DNA of 64,000 nt from Rostrohypoxylon terebratum (lineage: Eukaryota > Ascomycota > Sordariomycetes > Xylariales > Hypoxylaceae), in contig MU385864.1 of assembly GCA_022497145.1 (NCBI GenBank), positions 62,001 through 126,000 of the forward strand. The letters run 5' to 3'. The notes beneath the pieces are model-generated. The model saw only the letters and a program-made list of their open reading frames with translations. It did no database searches and was not told the DNA's origin. Positions 1 through 12,503 of this stretch are shown one piece after another. Each line of letters opens with the position of its first letter. Position 1 is the first letter of the stretch. A program made the position numbers and the translations under genes.

Positions 1-3000
1 CTTAGATAGCTTCCTCATTAAAGCGTCTAACACGATGGCGGCTGCAGCTGATACCGACACCGTTTCCTTCAACTGCTGAGCTAGCGAGGGGCCTGACTGA
101 GTGCTCGTATCGATGTGGCGCGCACGCATATTGTGCAGGTGCGAGAACACGGGGTCGCGGAACCAATGTGGCACGTCGCCCTGGCTCCGGTCGAAATCGG
201 CTTGTGTACCTACACCGGTCACGATCTGGCACCGACGCTGCTCTTTCCCGCTTTCCATCGCGATATCGATCATAGCAAGGAATTCCTCTTCTTCGATCTG
301 CAAGAATCCCCACCGAGCAAGGTTGCGTTCGGCCGCACCCTCGTTTTCGGCTACGTACCCGACCGATTTGACCATGCCGAGATCGATGACGGTTGCCGGA
401 AGGCCGCGGGAGACACGGTAGTGTGCTAGAGAGTCTTGGAATGCATTGGCTGCGGCGTAATTGCTCTGCGACGTGTCTCCGACCATTCCGGCTGCGCTAG
501 CGAGCATGATGAAGAAGTCAAGCGGTTGGTCGATCGTCGCCTCGTGGAGGTTCCACGAGCCCTGGACTTTTGGTCGGATCACCTTAGTAAAAGTCTCGTG
601 GGACATATTGACGAAGATTCGATCCTCCAGGACCATCGCCGCTTGGATGATACCGCGAATTGGCGGCATCTGCTTCAGTGTTTCATACAGACCGGCTTTG
701 AGTCTATCGCCACTAGTGATGTCAATAGCTAGAACTTTGACCGTAACGCCAGAACTTTGGAGTTCATCAACCAGAGATTTAGCCTCTGGGCTCTTATCTC
801 CGGATCGGGACACGAAGATCAGGTTCTTGGCTCCTTGGGCTACCATACGACGAGAAAGACTTCGACCAAGTCCACCGAACCCTCCCACGATCATGTAAGA
901 AGCATCGGGTACGATCCGATACTTAGAGCCCGTTCTCGCAGCGACCTATACGATTTGTCAGTTGCTAGTATTTACCAAGCTCGCGGAAGTGTATGTGACT
1001 TACCGGTACCATATCATCCTCGCTAGGAGTAAGCACGATCTTACCCATATGCTTTCCAGCCTGCATGTATCGGAATGCTTCCTCAATCTTGGAAAATGGA
1101 AACAATGTAATGGGTGAAACTTGACCAATGCTTCCATCTCGTAATAAATCCATTACCTCAGAAAGAAGACGCGCTCCAAGATCCTTTCTCTGTCTGAAAA
1201 TGACCGTTAAGTCAACTGATGCAAAAGTCACATTCTTAATAAAAGGTGCCATCCCAAGACGCGTATTGTCCTCGATGTCCTTCTTGCCGATCTCGATAAA
1301 ACGTCCGAATGGCGCGATCGCAGACCAACTTGCCTTCAAAGCTTCCCCGGAGAGACAATTAAGAACAATATCAACACCCTTCCCTTGAGTCAACCTCTTG
1401 ATACCATCGGCGAAGCTGAGATTACGGCTGGAAAAGATGTGATCTTCAGGGATCCCGTATGTCGCCATCATGTGCTCCTTCTTCTCTTTGGTGCCAACGG
1501 TGACGAAAATCTCCGCGCCGTACAATTGGCAGAGCATGACGGCAGCCTGTCCCACACCACCGGCCGCTGCGTGTATGAGAACCTTCTCGCCTCTTTGGAT
1601 TCTTGCCTGGTCAACCAAGCCATAGTACGCCGTGCAATAGACGATCGGCAGTGATGCCGCGACCGAAAAGTCCATGTCATCCGGGATCGGCTGAACAAGT
1701 TTGGCAGGGTTCTTAAGGGAGCTGCAGTATGCTCCTAGGGTCCAAGTGCATACCCTATCGCCCACCTTCAGATGCGATACCTCCGTACCGACTTCGGTAA
1801 CGACGCCGCTGCATTCACACCCGAGGAAGTTGTCGACGAGCTGGCCCATACAGACCATAATATCGCGGAAGTTCAATCCGACAGCACGGACATCGATCTT
1901 GACGTAGTCAGATGGTAGTGGCGCTAGGGCCTCCGGATCGTCAACGAAACACAACGTGTCAAGAAGACCGGGCGTGGCAATCGCCAAGGTCAGCGGCCGT
2001 CCCGGTTGATTGAAAGGCTCCAACTCCCGAGTAGAAGTCGCCGTCTGGCCCACCGCCGCGATTCTGTCGTTGAGTTCAGGGGCAGCAATACAACGCTTAA
2101 TGTATACCAAGCCTTCCCTCTCAGAATATTCGCAATCTCCGAGAGACTCTTCCGAGAAAGTCCGTTGTAGCACCGGCAATAATCTCTCGATGCGCTGTTC
2201 CCAAGAAAGTGGGTGCTTCGCGTCGAAATCGAATGTTACGAGAGGAAAGCCTTCGTGCTCTGCTCGGAGCGTTCTCGCAAGGCCGTGAATCAAGGCATAT
2301 TCTGGATGGGCGGAATCCTGAGTCGCACCTTGGGTCAACCAGAATAGACCCTTGGCCTGGTGCAAGATAGCCTTCAGTAATTCAAGGTCATGCGGGCTGA
2401 TGTCTTTCAATAGCGGTTGCCCAATCTCTGCGACGCAGATGCATGCTTTATTAGCCAAATCCTCTTCCGTGAGCTGCGAGTAAGGCTTGACAGTTACGGG
2501 AATTTCCAGACTCTGGAGTCTATCCCGTAAAGCATCGGCAACTATTCGGTCTTCGCTTACACCGTATAGTGTCGCTATGGTGATGGATGGCAAGATTTCT
2601 TTAGAGTCGTGCTGTCGAAGACTAGGATCAATAGCTTCAGCAACCATGAGTCTGCCCGTCTGGTCCCGTGGATCTTGATGGTCCGGAGTACTCGATTTCA
2701 ATTCACCGAATCCATTATTCTTCAAGACGGATACCCACGTTTCTTCTGTCATTGTCGGACCCCACTGCCTGAACGGTTCTTCAGACATCCACCAACCAGG
2801 GAGATTTCCGAAAGGGAGGAAGACTCGGTTGAGCACATGCGTAATTTCGAGAAGAAGTAATTTTCCGCCTGTCTTCAGCAGTTTCCGCACATTCGACATG
2901 GTCTGGTTCATGTTCGTCGTCGCATGTAGAACGTTGAAAGCAATAATGACGTCGAATTTCTCGTCTTCCTTGAAACCTTGTGCCGGAAGATCTTGCTCGA

Positions 3001-6000
3001 TATTCAGCTTGCGGTAATCAATGAGGCCATTCCAATCACTAAATTTCTGCTCTGCCTTTTCGAAAAAGCCAGATGAGATATCCGTGTACGTGTAAGACTC
3101 GAACCGAGGATATGTGCCGTTTCCACCACCTAGGGCATTTAGGATTGGAACCGTCGCGCCTCCTGTCCCTGCACCTATTTCGAGGTACTTCAGACTAGGG
3201 TCCTTGTGCGAAAGCATTGTGATGTACTTCTGTAAATGTGCATACGACGTTGCAATTCCTAGGGAGTTGGCGTAGTAATTGTATAAGAGCTCATTCTCGA
3301 GCATCATTGCGAGCGGATCAACCTCGTTCTTCAAAATACGAGACAGGTTTCTGCCCATGCGGCATAAAAGCTGACCCTCGTAGTCGGTTCCCTCGATCTT
3401 AGAAATGAGCTTCTCCATCTTATCCCTCATGGCTGGGGAGTCAAATTGTAACCACTCGGGGGTCTGATGTTCAATTGCGCCTGCGAGGACCTTTTCGCGG
3501 TGGTGTTGCATGTAGCGGAAGAATTTCTGGTGATGCGGATGTACAACTTGCTCTTCCGATACCTCTTCCAAAGCTCGAGTGTAGAAGTACGATGCGACCA
3601 TCTCCAATGTGGCAATATACTCGGACGGCGTATCTTCCACGCCGGTAGCTGCGAGTATAGCTTCAGTCTCGGCTTTGGACAGGAGATCAAGATCCGGCTC
3701 CCACTCAACATCGAAACAAAGTTGCTTGACATCTTCATTCTGTGCACCGTCCGTTGAGTTGGATGTCAGTGCCGTGCATTTAACACCTTGGATCTTAACT
3801 TTCGGTGCTTCTCCTTGTCTATCCCGTACAACAATACTAGCAGCAGCCTCTCGGAATCCTACAAATGCTGCTTCTGAGATGACCTCGAATTGGTGGCCAG
3901 GTTCGCTGGAGATATCGCTTGAAACATGCATTTCCTGGATGAAAGTCGGCATGTAGGGCTCCTTCACATTTGCCGCAGCATGCGTTAGAGCAGGGAATAA
4001 TATTTGTAGGAAGGTATCGAGGGTGGCAGGATGTACTAGGTGCTCGTACTCATACTCGCATGGCATGATGGACTTGGTGTCGGGTACCTCCAGTCTTCCT
4101 AACGCTTTGCCAGGTCCGTAGGATATCTCCTTAAGATTGCGGAATGTCGAACCGTACTCAAGGCCCGCTTTTGACAAGTCGTCATAGACCTTGGCTGGCG
4201 TGGCAGACGTCTTGCAAAAGTCCTTGGAGTTTTCAAATTCATGATCATATCGAGCAAGGGCCTCGTTAGACTCTCTGTCTGCGTCTACCTCGCTCTTCGG
4301 CTGGGTGTAATTAATTGACAGAAGACCCCGACAATGTTCATTCGGTCCAGTGGAGGTGTATGAAAACACGCGAAATTCTTTCCAGATATCCGAAGATGAC
4401 TTGCTGCTAGAATTGAAAGGCCGTGCTTGGAAAATCACCTCCACGCCAAGTTCTGTCTGCGGTACGACCAATGCCCTGGTTATGAGCATCTCAGTGATAG
4501 TGTATCCAAGAACTCTTCCGACGTCCGAAGCAGGAACCATCTGCCTCGCGGCCTCCAAAGCCATTGATATATATCCTGCAGCTGGGTAAATAATTGAGCC
4601 TTGAACCTGATGGTCTTTCACCCAGGGCTGCTCAGATACACGAATGAAGTTTCGCCATCGAGGCTCGGTGGGGTTCCAATCCGCTACTGGCGCGCCGATG
4701 AAATCATTCCGGGGAGTGGGACGGAAGCGATAATTGGAGCTGAGACGTGATTCAGCCCAAAATTGCTTGCTATGGTTCCAAGGGTATGAAGGTAGGTCTA
4801 CTAGAACCTGTGGGCGAGGACCACTCTGGATAGGTCGATTGGCTTTCTCCAGTTTAACAGGCACGCCACGAGCCCAAAGAGATGCTGTGGCCTCCAGCGT
4901 TGTTAAACAAGCATCTCTATCGCGGACGAGGGTAGAATAATAAGCGATTGAGCTCTTCTGAAGATCATCTGACGCCAGTATCTGCTTGATAGGGCCGGCT
5001 AGAGCAGAGTGTGGACCGACCTCAAGGAGAATATTGACAGAATCGGTCGTGTGGAGCTTCTTTGATCGGCCTTTGGCATTGGATTTCTGACTGCAAAGGA
5101 GCTGCAAGCCTTCCGAAAATCGAACAGGCGAGAGCATATTGTCGACCCAATATTGAGCGTCAAGCTCCATGTTGGCTGCCGAAGTGCAAGAGACTGTCGA
5201 GATCATTTCGCTGACGAATCGTGTGTTACTGTCGGGGACCTCGAGGTCCGCGAGGTGTTGTAGATATTCGTCGGCAACATCAACCATATGGTGAGAATGA
5301 TAAGCTGTCTTGACTTTGAGCATTCTGGCGAAGACCTTTTCGTCCTGGAGTATCCGCTCCATTTGTTCAATGGCAGGTGTATCGCCAGAAAGAGTGACAT
5401 TCGACGGGCTGTTGATACAGGCTACGACGATTTTCCCGAGAGAGGCATCTAGAAGCGTAAACCGCGCTTCTGCACCCTCTCGGGAAAGTCCACAAGCCAG
5501 CATAGCTCCGTTCCGTCGTACATGACTTGAAACAGAGCCCCTGAAGAAAGCTACCTTCAAGGCTGATTTGAAGGTCAGTTTTCCGGCTGCATATGCTGCT
5601 GCGATTTCACCGCTGGAGTGGCCTATGACTTTCTGGGGCATCACATCCCAGTCGGCTAGCAGATTCACCAGCGATAACTGGACTGCTGTGCAAACAGGCT
5701 GGCTGATCTCGGGGTCGTTGATCCGAGATGTGCTCTTATCCCTCGAGAGTTCTTCCACTAAGGACCATTGGCATCCAAACGACCGTAGAGTCTCATCAGC
5801 AGATAAGATCGATTTCTTGTACACAGGATACATCTGAAGAAGCTCTCTACCCATGCCCCACCACTGTGCACCCTGACCGGTAAACACGAAGGCTACGTGG
5901 GGGGCTTGACGACCCTATTTCATATATTGTTAGAGACTTATCCCCGCGATTCGAGATTTAAAAAAAACTTACATTGGAGCGGATTGGCTTCTGACGGGTA

Positions 6001-7862
6001 TTCTCGAGTTTGGTAGCCAGATCATCGATAGAATTCGCGACAATGAAGAACTTCAATGCCATGCGAGAGCGTCTCTGGCACAGAGTGTAGGAAAGATCTG
6101 CAAGGAACCGGCTTTCAATCACATCTTTCCGATTCCTGAGCTCTGCTGCATAAGCTGCAGCGCTGTCCTTTGCGATACCCTCTTCGTGGGTAGACCATGC
6201 GAATATACGGTATTGATTACCCCCTGCGCCAGCGTCGAAGAATTCGTCGCTCTCTGCTGACACATAGCCGGAACTCCAGCCCGGCGTATCAAGGTCAGAG
6301 AGGGGTGAGTGATCCGGATGATGGGGTATGATCGAAGTGCAGTGAGACGCTCTTAAGGCCCGCGCCTTCAGGTAGTGGTAAGCGTCATCAAGGATGACGT
6401 GCGCGTTGGTTCCACCGAAACCAAATGAGTTAATACTAGCCCTTCGTATTCCATGCGTAGGCCATGGCGTTAACTCTGTGGGAACGCGAATGTGCCAACC
6501 TTCGAAATCAATTGCCTCATTCCCTTTCTCGAAGTAAAGATTGGGTGGAATCAAGCCTTTTTCTAAAGCTAGAACAGTCTTGATGATTCCTGCTAATCCG
6601 CTAGCACCTTCGAGATGTCCGATATTGGTCTTAACGCTGCCAACATAAAGGCGATTCTCCTCTCCTGGACCACGGTGCTGGCCTAATGTCGATCCGATAG
6701 CGCCGGCCTCGAGGGGGTCGCCAGCAGGTGTTCCTGTGCCATGGGCTTCGAAATAGCCGACAGAGGCCGGGTCACATTTAGCACTCTGATAAGCGGATCT
6801 AATTAAAGATTCTTGTGCTTCCCGAGAAGGAAGCATGATACCAGCAGTTCTTCCGTCCTATATGCATCACCAGATTAGTCATCTTTTTTTTTATAAAGCA
6901 AGTTACCTCTTTCGAACAACCTCTTCTCCTAACAACGGTGTCTTCACTTACTTGATTGCAGGCTGTTCCTCTTATAACCGCGCGAATAGTATCGTTATCC
7001 CTAATAGCATCTTCTAGAGGTTTGATGTAAATGGCGGCTATTCCCTCCCCACGAGAATATCCGTTTGCGCTAGCATCATATGTGTGACACTTAGCATCTG
7101 CTCCCAAGAAGTGTACGTTTGACATAGCGATCATAACATCCGGGTTGAAAATGAGATTAGTTCCTCCGACGATGGCCGCCTTGCTTTCGCCATTGCGGAG
7201 ACTTTGGCACGCCAAATGCAGAGCAACGAGACTGCTACTACAGGCCGTATCGACTGTCAGACTGGGCCCCTTGAGGTCGAAGAAATAGCTGACACGATTC
7301 GAGAGAATAGCGGCTCCGTTTCCAGTCGAGACATATACGGGCGACGTCTCGGGATCATGAGTCAGCATCTCATTGTAATCTCGGGAGAAGCAGCCGACAT
7401 AACACCCAGTGTTAGATCCCGATAGGTCCTCCATCGAGACACCGGCATTTTCGACGGCCTCATAAGCAGATTCCATCATCATCCGCTGTTGAGGGTCCAT
7501 TCCGGTAGCTTCAGCCGGGGAAATGGAGAAGAACGCCGCATCGAAGGCGGAGATATCTTCCTCCAAGAAATGGGCGGCCCGGATGTTGAACTATAGAGAA
7601 ATTTTAGCATATATCATGAAAAAAGTTGATTGTGTCAACTGACTGTCCCATTTCTATCTGGATCTGGATGATAGAAAGCATTGACGTTCATGCGACTCTT
7701 AGGGATCTCGCACCGTCCCGACTTCTTTCTAGCAATCATATCCCAGAGCTTACTCGGGTTAGAGGCGCCACCTGGGAATTTGCAAGCCATGCCAACGATG
7801 GCAATTGGGGGGAGGCCATCTTGGCCGATAGCGTTCAGTGTCTCGCTTCTCTGAGATGACAT
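1..7862 (-). CDS. Highly reducing iterative type I polyketide synthase (5' complete, 3' end off the left edge)
   Basis: Builds a reduced, C-methylated polyketide chain from malonyl units. My model is complement(join(<1..945, 1004..5914, 5973..6857, 6952..7590, 7644..7862)); all four introns (53-94 bp) are phase 0 with GT..AG ends, giving 2,533 residues in the window. Visible domains in order: KS (about 17-445; DTACSSS nucleophile C190, H325 in EAHGTGT, H367 in NIGHLEG); AT (from about 590; GHSSGE nucleophile S681); DH (H1016 in the HQVQG motif, D1214 in HPATLDT); C-methyltransferase (EIGAGTGG near 1490); ER (about 1897-2207, AAAGGVGQ near 2032); KR (GGFGGLG near 2240, catalytic Y2381). Every catalytic motif I checked is intact. 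The reading frame is open at base 1 just where the ACP should begin, so the phosphopantetheine serine and any later domain are not in the window. The start ATG at 7862 precedes a standard KS N-terminus. Confidence 0.96.
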
Positions 7863-8774
7863 TGTGTTGAAACAATTATTGGCTGAGTTAGCTGATGGAG
7901 GAAGATAAGTGATACAGGAAATTCAATTAGATTAAAAGCGTGACTAGAAAGTTCATGCTTCCTTTCGAGACATCGGGGACGACGTCGATTATATGGCTAT
8001 TCTCGATATCCGTCCATGAAGCCAATATCGACTCCATTCACACAGGAGTCATCCTGACTTAGACTCGTACGTTCAACGAATACCTTGTCGCCGCCTTCCG
8101 CCATTTTCCGATAACCGACGTTCGCCAACGTGAATGTATCCTCTTCTACGGGTACTTTGGAGGTACTCGTTCAGAGGATGAGGACTTCCAGGGTGATCAA
8201 AACAAATCCCTTCCTCTCTCCCGACAATAGCCAAGTCCTAGTATACGATTATTATTAGTATATTGCGACTTGGATGTGATGGAAGTCATGATTACTCCTA
8301 GGGTATATCCAATCATGTCAACAGCCTCAACTGTGCCTCTTGAGCCAATAACAGCCTATGTAAAAAATGGGGAGATTCAAGCTGAATAGGATCTGATAAC
8401 TTCGCTTCTGGCACTTAACGTTGCATTGTGTGAAGCTGAAAGCCGTTGGCGCGTGGCCCCCTTGCTCGATTAAAGATCTTACGATACCACACAGAGGGAT
8501 TTTAGGACTTCGGAAACTTAGCGTATTCCTCCCGCAAGATCGTACCACCTTTCACGGTAACTTGAAGCTGAACTAATAGCTAAGCAACTAACCGAGCTTT
8601 CATCTTCCAAACATCCGATGAGTACATAAAATGGCATGTGGAGTTTTAAAAAATAGGTACCATATTTCCTTAAAGAACAACCTGGAAGCTTACCTTGAAC
8701 ACTTTGAAGTCTCGTCAGATACGCAAAAGAACAACGCCTCAAAGGATTCGATCATTTCGCGCCAACACTCAGCT
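7863..8774. promoter_or_regulatory. Divergent promoter between PKS and glycosyltransferase genes
   Basis: This 912-bp intergenic stretch separates the start codons of two genes transcribed away from each other. It must hold both core promoters and both 5' leaders, so a shared regulator could act here. I saw no ORF with family resemblance and no convincing CGG-spacer-CCG palindrome of a Zn2Cys6 activator. An in-frame ATG at 8631 upstream of the glycosyltransferase start lies inside this region; I treat it as leader, because the 48 residues it would add show neither a signal peptide nor GT1 resemblance. Confidence 0.6.
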
Positions 8775-10472
8775 ATGACTTTCACATCGGGCGATGTCCA
8801 AGGCGGCAGAGCTAGGACCGAAACAACTATCCTATTAGTTGTTGGGACGGGAGGATTTACGCACGCAGGTTTGTTTATCCCGCTTTAGCCCCTGAGATAT
8901 CGCACGCTAATCAAAAGCCTCATCTGCCTTGGGCTAATAGCACCTGTCCTTGAACTTGGTCGTATCTTATCAACTCGTGGTCATCGCGTGGCTTTCGCGA
9001 CCCACAAGGGGCAGGAAAAATGGATCGAAGGCGCTTCGTTCAGTTTCCTATCCGACGTCTTCACGATGGGTCCGCCTATGGATCCCGAAATCGAGACTGC
9101 GCACTACCTACAGATGCAGAATTCCGACATCAGGAAGAACTACCGGGATTATTTCCGCCCCAAGTTTAACGTTGATGCCTTCTGGGCCTCAGACTATCCC
9201 TTTCTCAAAGATATTTGCGAAGAATTCAAGCCTGATATGATAGTAGCTGATTTCTTCGTTGACTCTGCTGTCAGGGATATCAAGCATCAGACCGGGATCC
9301 CTATTGCTACCGTGTGGCCTCAGATGCCGTACGCGATGGTCGGCGCTTCGTATATCCCAGGACTTCCTGGGTTTCAAGTGGATGCCTTAACAAGCGAGTA
9401 TGCTTCTCTTTGGACTAGGATCCGTGCCGCTTTTCGACCCTTGCGAGCACTGTCAGCCGTTATTCCCTATCTTAGGTTCGTGCGGGAAATGCGACGGAAA
9501 GCCGGCATCGACTACACCTTGCCAATTTTGAAGAAGCCGGATTATCTTGTACTCGTCAACTCGTTTTGGGGCCTCGAAACCCCGAAGGACCTGCCCCCAC
9601 TTGTTGCTCCTATTGGACCTATCCTGTCCGAAGACTTCGAACCCCTCAGCGACCCTCTCGAGAAGTTCTTCACAGACCATCATCGTGTGGTGTACGTTTC
9701 TTTCGGGACGCATATCAGAGTCGCACCGCGTGATCTCACGAAATTTGTCGGGGCATTCTCAAAACTTCTCGAGGAAGGACTCATCGACGGTATCATCTGG
9801 GCAGCCAACGACGCCCAGCGTCAGCTCTTTGATCCTGATCAGATAGTGCGTTACAAGGGTATGGATATCAAGATGAGTGATATCTTAGATAATCACGATC
9901 CGGCGTGGTTCTTTACACCTTTCGCGCCTCAGCGGGCCGTCCTTGCCTGTCATGATACCATCTTGTTCGTGACGCATGGGGGAGGTAGCAGTGTGAATGA
10001 GGCTATATTCCACGAGACACCCATGTTGGCCCTAAGTTTCTTCTTTGATCAACTATTGAATGGATTGAGGATTCAAGAAGCAGGAATTGGTTTAGCGCTT
10101 GACAAGGCGAATTTTTCCGAAAATGAGATCCTGGAGAAGTCGCGTGTTTTGCTGCAAGATAAAAATGGTACGATCGCGCAGGATGTACGGCGCATGGGCC
10201 ATGTTGCTCAAGTCTCGGCTCGGAAGAAGGAATTCGGAGCCGATCTGATTGAGGAGGTGCTCTATGACTACCGGTTCAGCTTAGTACCACCGGGGGCCAC
10301 GGCTGGTGAGAGTGGTCACAGACGTCGGCCGATGCACCTGCAGACTGCTGATGCGAGGATGTCTGCATGGAAAGCCCAGAACTGGGATTTGACAAGTCTT
10401 GCAGTAGCATCGGTCGCGATTGCGGGATACCTCAGCTGGAGGATGGTTGACATGCTCCGCACGCGAGCTTAG
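8775..10472 (+). CDS. UDP-glycosyltransferase (GT1 family) with C-terminal membrane anchor
   Basis: Predicted to transfer a sugar from a nucleotide-sugar donor to a small lipophilic acceptor, most likely the polyketide of this cluster. Exons are 8775..8868 and 8941..10472; a 72-bp intron joins GGFTH to APVLELG in phase 1, giving 541 aa. The N-terminal GGFTH carries the probable catalytic base H30. The C-terminal donor-binding region reads FAPQRAVLACHD then VTHGGGSSVNEA (H377), the usual UDP-glycosyltransferase signature. The last 30 or so residues contain a hydrophobic stretch (SLAVASVAIAGYL) followed by Arg-rich MLRTRA, which looks like a tail-type membrane helix. No N-terminal signal peptide is evident. 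The gene is divergent from the PKS and upstream of the FSH hydrolase on the same strand. Sugar identity cannot be read from sequence. The start at 8775 is chosen over 8631 because it puts the first beta strand at the usual distance. Confidence 0.9.
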
Positions 10473-11129
10473 AATAATATCACATAGTTACTATGCATGC
10501 ATTCATGTGGCGCCGACGTATCCCATGACGTTAAATTCGCCAGGAAATAATGTTTAAGCGAGGAGGATTGTGTTGCTGGGTCTGGTTTTCTAGGCGACAC
10601 CCGCCTACTTATTAGATCTAACATGTACTTGGTAAGAAAAAAGGATTCAAGGTTGTTTCTCTCAAGTCTTGGTCGAACGATCCTGAAGCCACACATGGGT
10701 CGCGGTGAGTGGCTGAGAACTTGGAGCTAGAGCTGTCAATTATTATCCTGGAAGGCAATCTTCGATCTGTCCAGCAAGATCCCGATCCGTATGCTACCCG
10801 ACAACCAGCCCTATTTGACCCACCTACCGCTTTAGGCAATTTACCTAGGAACTTGCAGGGGTTTTCCATGCCATGCGTATTGCGTACTACGTCGTAAGTA
10901 CGGGTGTAACATCACTTGGGCAAGTTTAATAAGTGGTCTGTCAAGTTTCAGCGGGTTGAAGCCTGGGCCCTGAGGTTCCAAGCAGCAGTTAATTAATTCT
11001 ACCTTAGAACTTGTATCTGTCCTACAGGCTACTGCATAGTCTCTTGCTTCAATCGTACTTTTGGATTGGTAGAACCAATTACCCTCATAAACATAGAAAA
11101 TAGAGAAGAAAGGTTTGAATACCTCCAAA
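10473..11129. other. Intergenic, glycosyltransferase to FSH hydrolase
   Basis: A 657-bp spacer between two genes on the same strand. It should contain the 3' end of the glycosyltransferase transcript and the promoter of the hydrolase. I see no coding sequence or clear regulatory motif. Confidence 0.6.
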
Positions 11130-12006
11130 ATGAGGTTTATTTGCTTGCATGGAATGGGGACGAGTGCTGAGGTAAGTTAGGGACAAGATCCATCATAGCT
11201 CTTGATGTCTTCGTTACCCAGATACATCCATCGATGGTATTGACTGAGGTGGTACAGATATTTGAGACCCAGACCGGTGTGTTCACGATCCGATGATGCG
11301 ATTTCGCCAAAAGCAAATATTGATAAAGTTGCAGATCCCCTTCGACAAGCTCTTGGCAAGAATCACGACTTTGAATTCTATGAAGGCGAACACGACGTTC
11401 CACCAGCAACAGGTAGATATATTCTGGCTTAAATATAGATGTTTAAAATTCGAAGCCACCGATACTGAGATGTTTTCCCTAGGAATTCATGAAGTCTTTA
11501 AACGTGATGTTTACAAAGCATGGTACGATCCCTGCTTAGGCGCATCTACGCATCGCAAAGCCATAGAGCTCCTAAGTGAGATAGTTGACGAAGACGGGCC
11601 ATTTGATGGCTGCATAGGCTTCTCTCAGGGCGCAGCTCTTCTTGCGTCATATCTACTTGCCCACCAAGCTCTGAACCCGTTTTCTCCACCGCCATTTCGC
11701 CTTGCAATCTTCATATGTGGTAGCAGTGCGCTATCCGTCTCCGAAGTTGATGGTCTGTGGAGTCGCATTAATCCACGAGATCTGGAAGCCAAGAATAAAA
11801 GAATAAAAATCCCCACAGTACACATCTATGGCCGCAAAGACCCGGCTTATCAGGAGAGTCTAAATCTGAAAGACATGTGCGATCCGCGAATGAGGTTGGA
11901 ATACGCCCACAGCAGCGGTCATGACATTCCACGCGGGATAGCCGTGACGAAGGATATGGCAAGGGTTATACAGAAGGGTATAGAGAGGGCCATGTGTGGC
12001 CACTAA
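11130..12006 (+). CDS. FSH1/LovG-type serine hydrolase, probable polyketide-releasing enzyme
   Basis: An alpha/beta hydrolase of the FSH1 family. Exons 11130..11171, 11258..11276, 11335..11412 and 11483..12006 give 220 aa. The first exon encodes MRFICLHGMGTSAE, the usual FSH1 N-terminus, and the 19-nt second exon IFETQT completes it; the phases fit throughout. The catalytic triad is visible: S94 in GFSQGA, D166 in GRKDP and H193 in SSGHDIPR. Length is normal for the family, and there is no signal peptide, so it is probably cytosolic. In fungal reducing-polyketide clusters, hydrolases of this family (LovG is the characterised case) release the finished chain from the synthase. The PKS visible here has no thioesterase up to the window edge, so that role is the most likely one; this is inference from family and position. 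Confidence 0.88.
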
Positions 12007-12503
12007 ATTCCAAGCGTGGTTAGATGTACAATAATTTCGTGCAGAAATTCTTCCTCGGAAATCTCAATAATACACCAACCCTAGAGACCATTTTCGTCCG
12101 CTCAGAGCTGATGGTGATGCATATCTACTAAGTACTCAGGTATATGAATAAGTAGCCGCGATAAATCAGGCAATAAAGTCCTATGTAGGTATAGCTTAGG
12201 TAGCGCAGTTACCCCTGGGCGCTTAGTGACCTCCATGTACTTTTCCAATAGCTAGGTAGAAGGCTGTTTTTCAACCAAGCTCTCCAGATAAAAGTCTAGA
12301 ACTTCAACCATTAAGATCCATTGCATCAAATTTGAAATTCATATTATAGAGCTAATAGGTTAGAACAGATTTACCAAAAAAAAAAAAAAATAACTAGAGA
12401 CAAGTAGGTAGTAGGTATATAAAAGAACACAAAATTGAAGTACGTCCATGGGTGCTTTTTAATGTTCCTCCCCATGCATCTGCCTCATCCAACCCCTCCA
12501 AAA
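12007..12503. other. Intergenic between convergent hydrolase and monooxygenase genes
   Basis: A 497-bp spacer where two transcripts converge, so it mostly holds 3' untranslated sequence. It is AT-rich with a run of As near 12,376-12,390. No coding sequence is seen. Confidence 0.6.

Noticed and set aside
965..5887. Many plus-strand ORFs of 60-115 codons inside the PKS
   Set aside because: They lie antisense to an intact conserved coding sequence and show no domain or splice structure.
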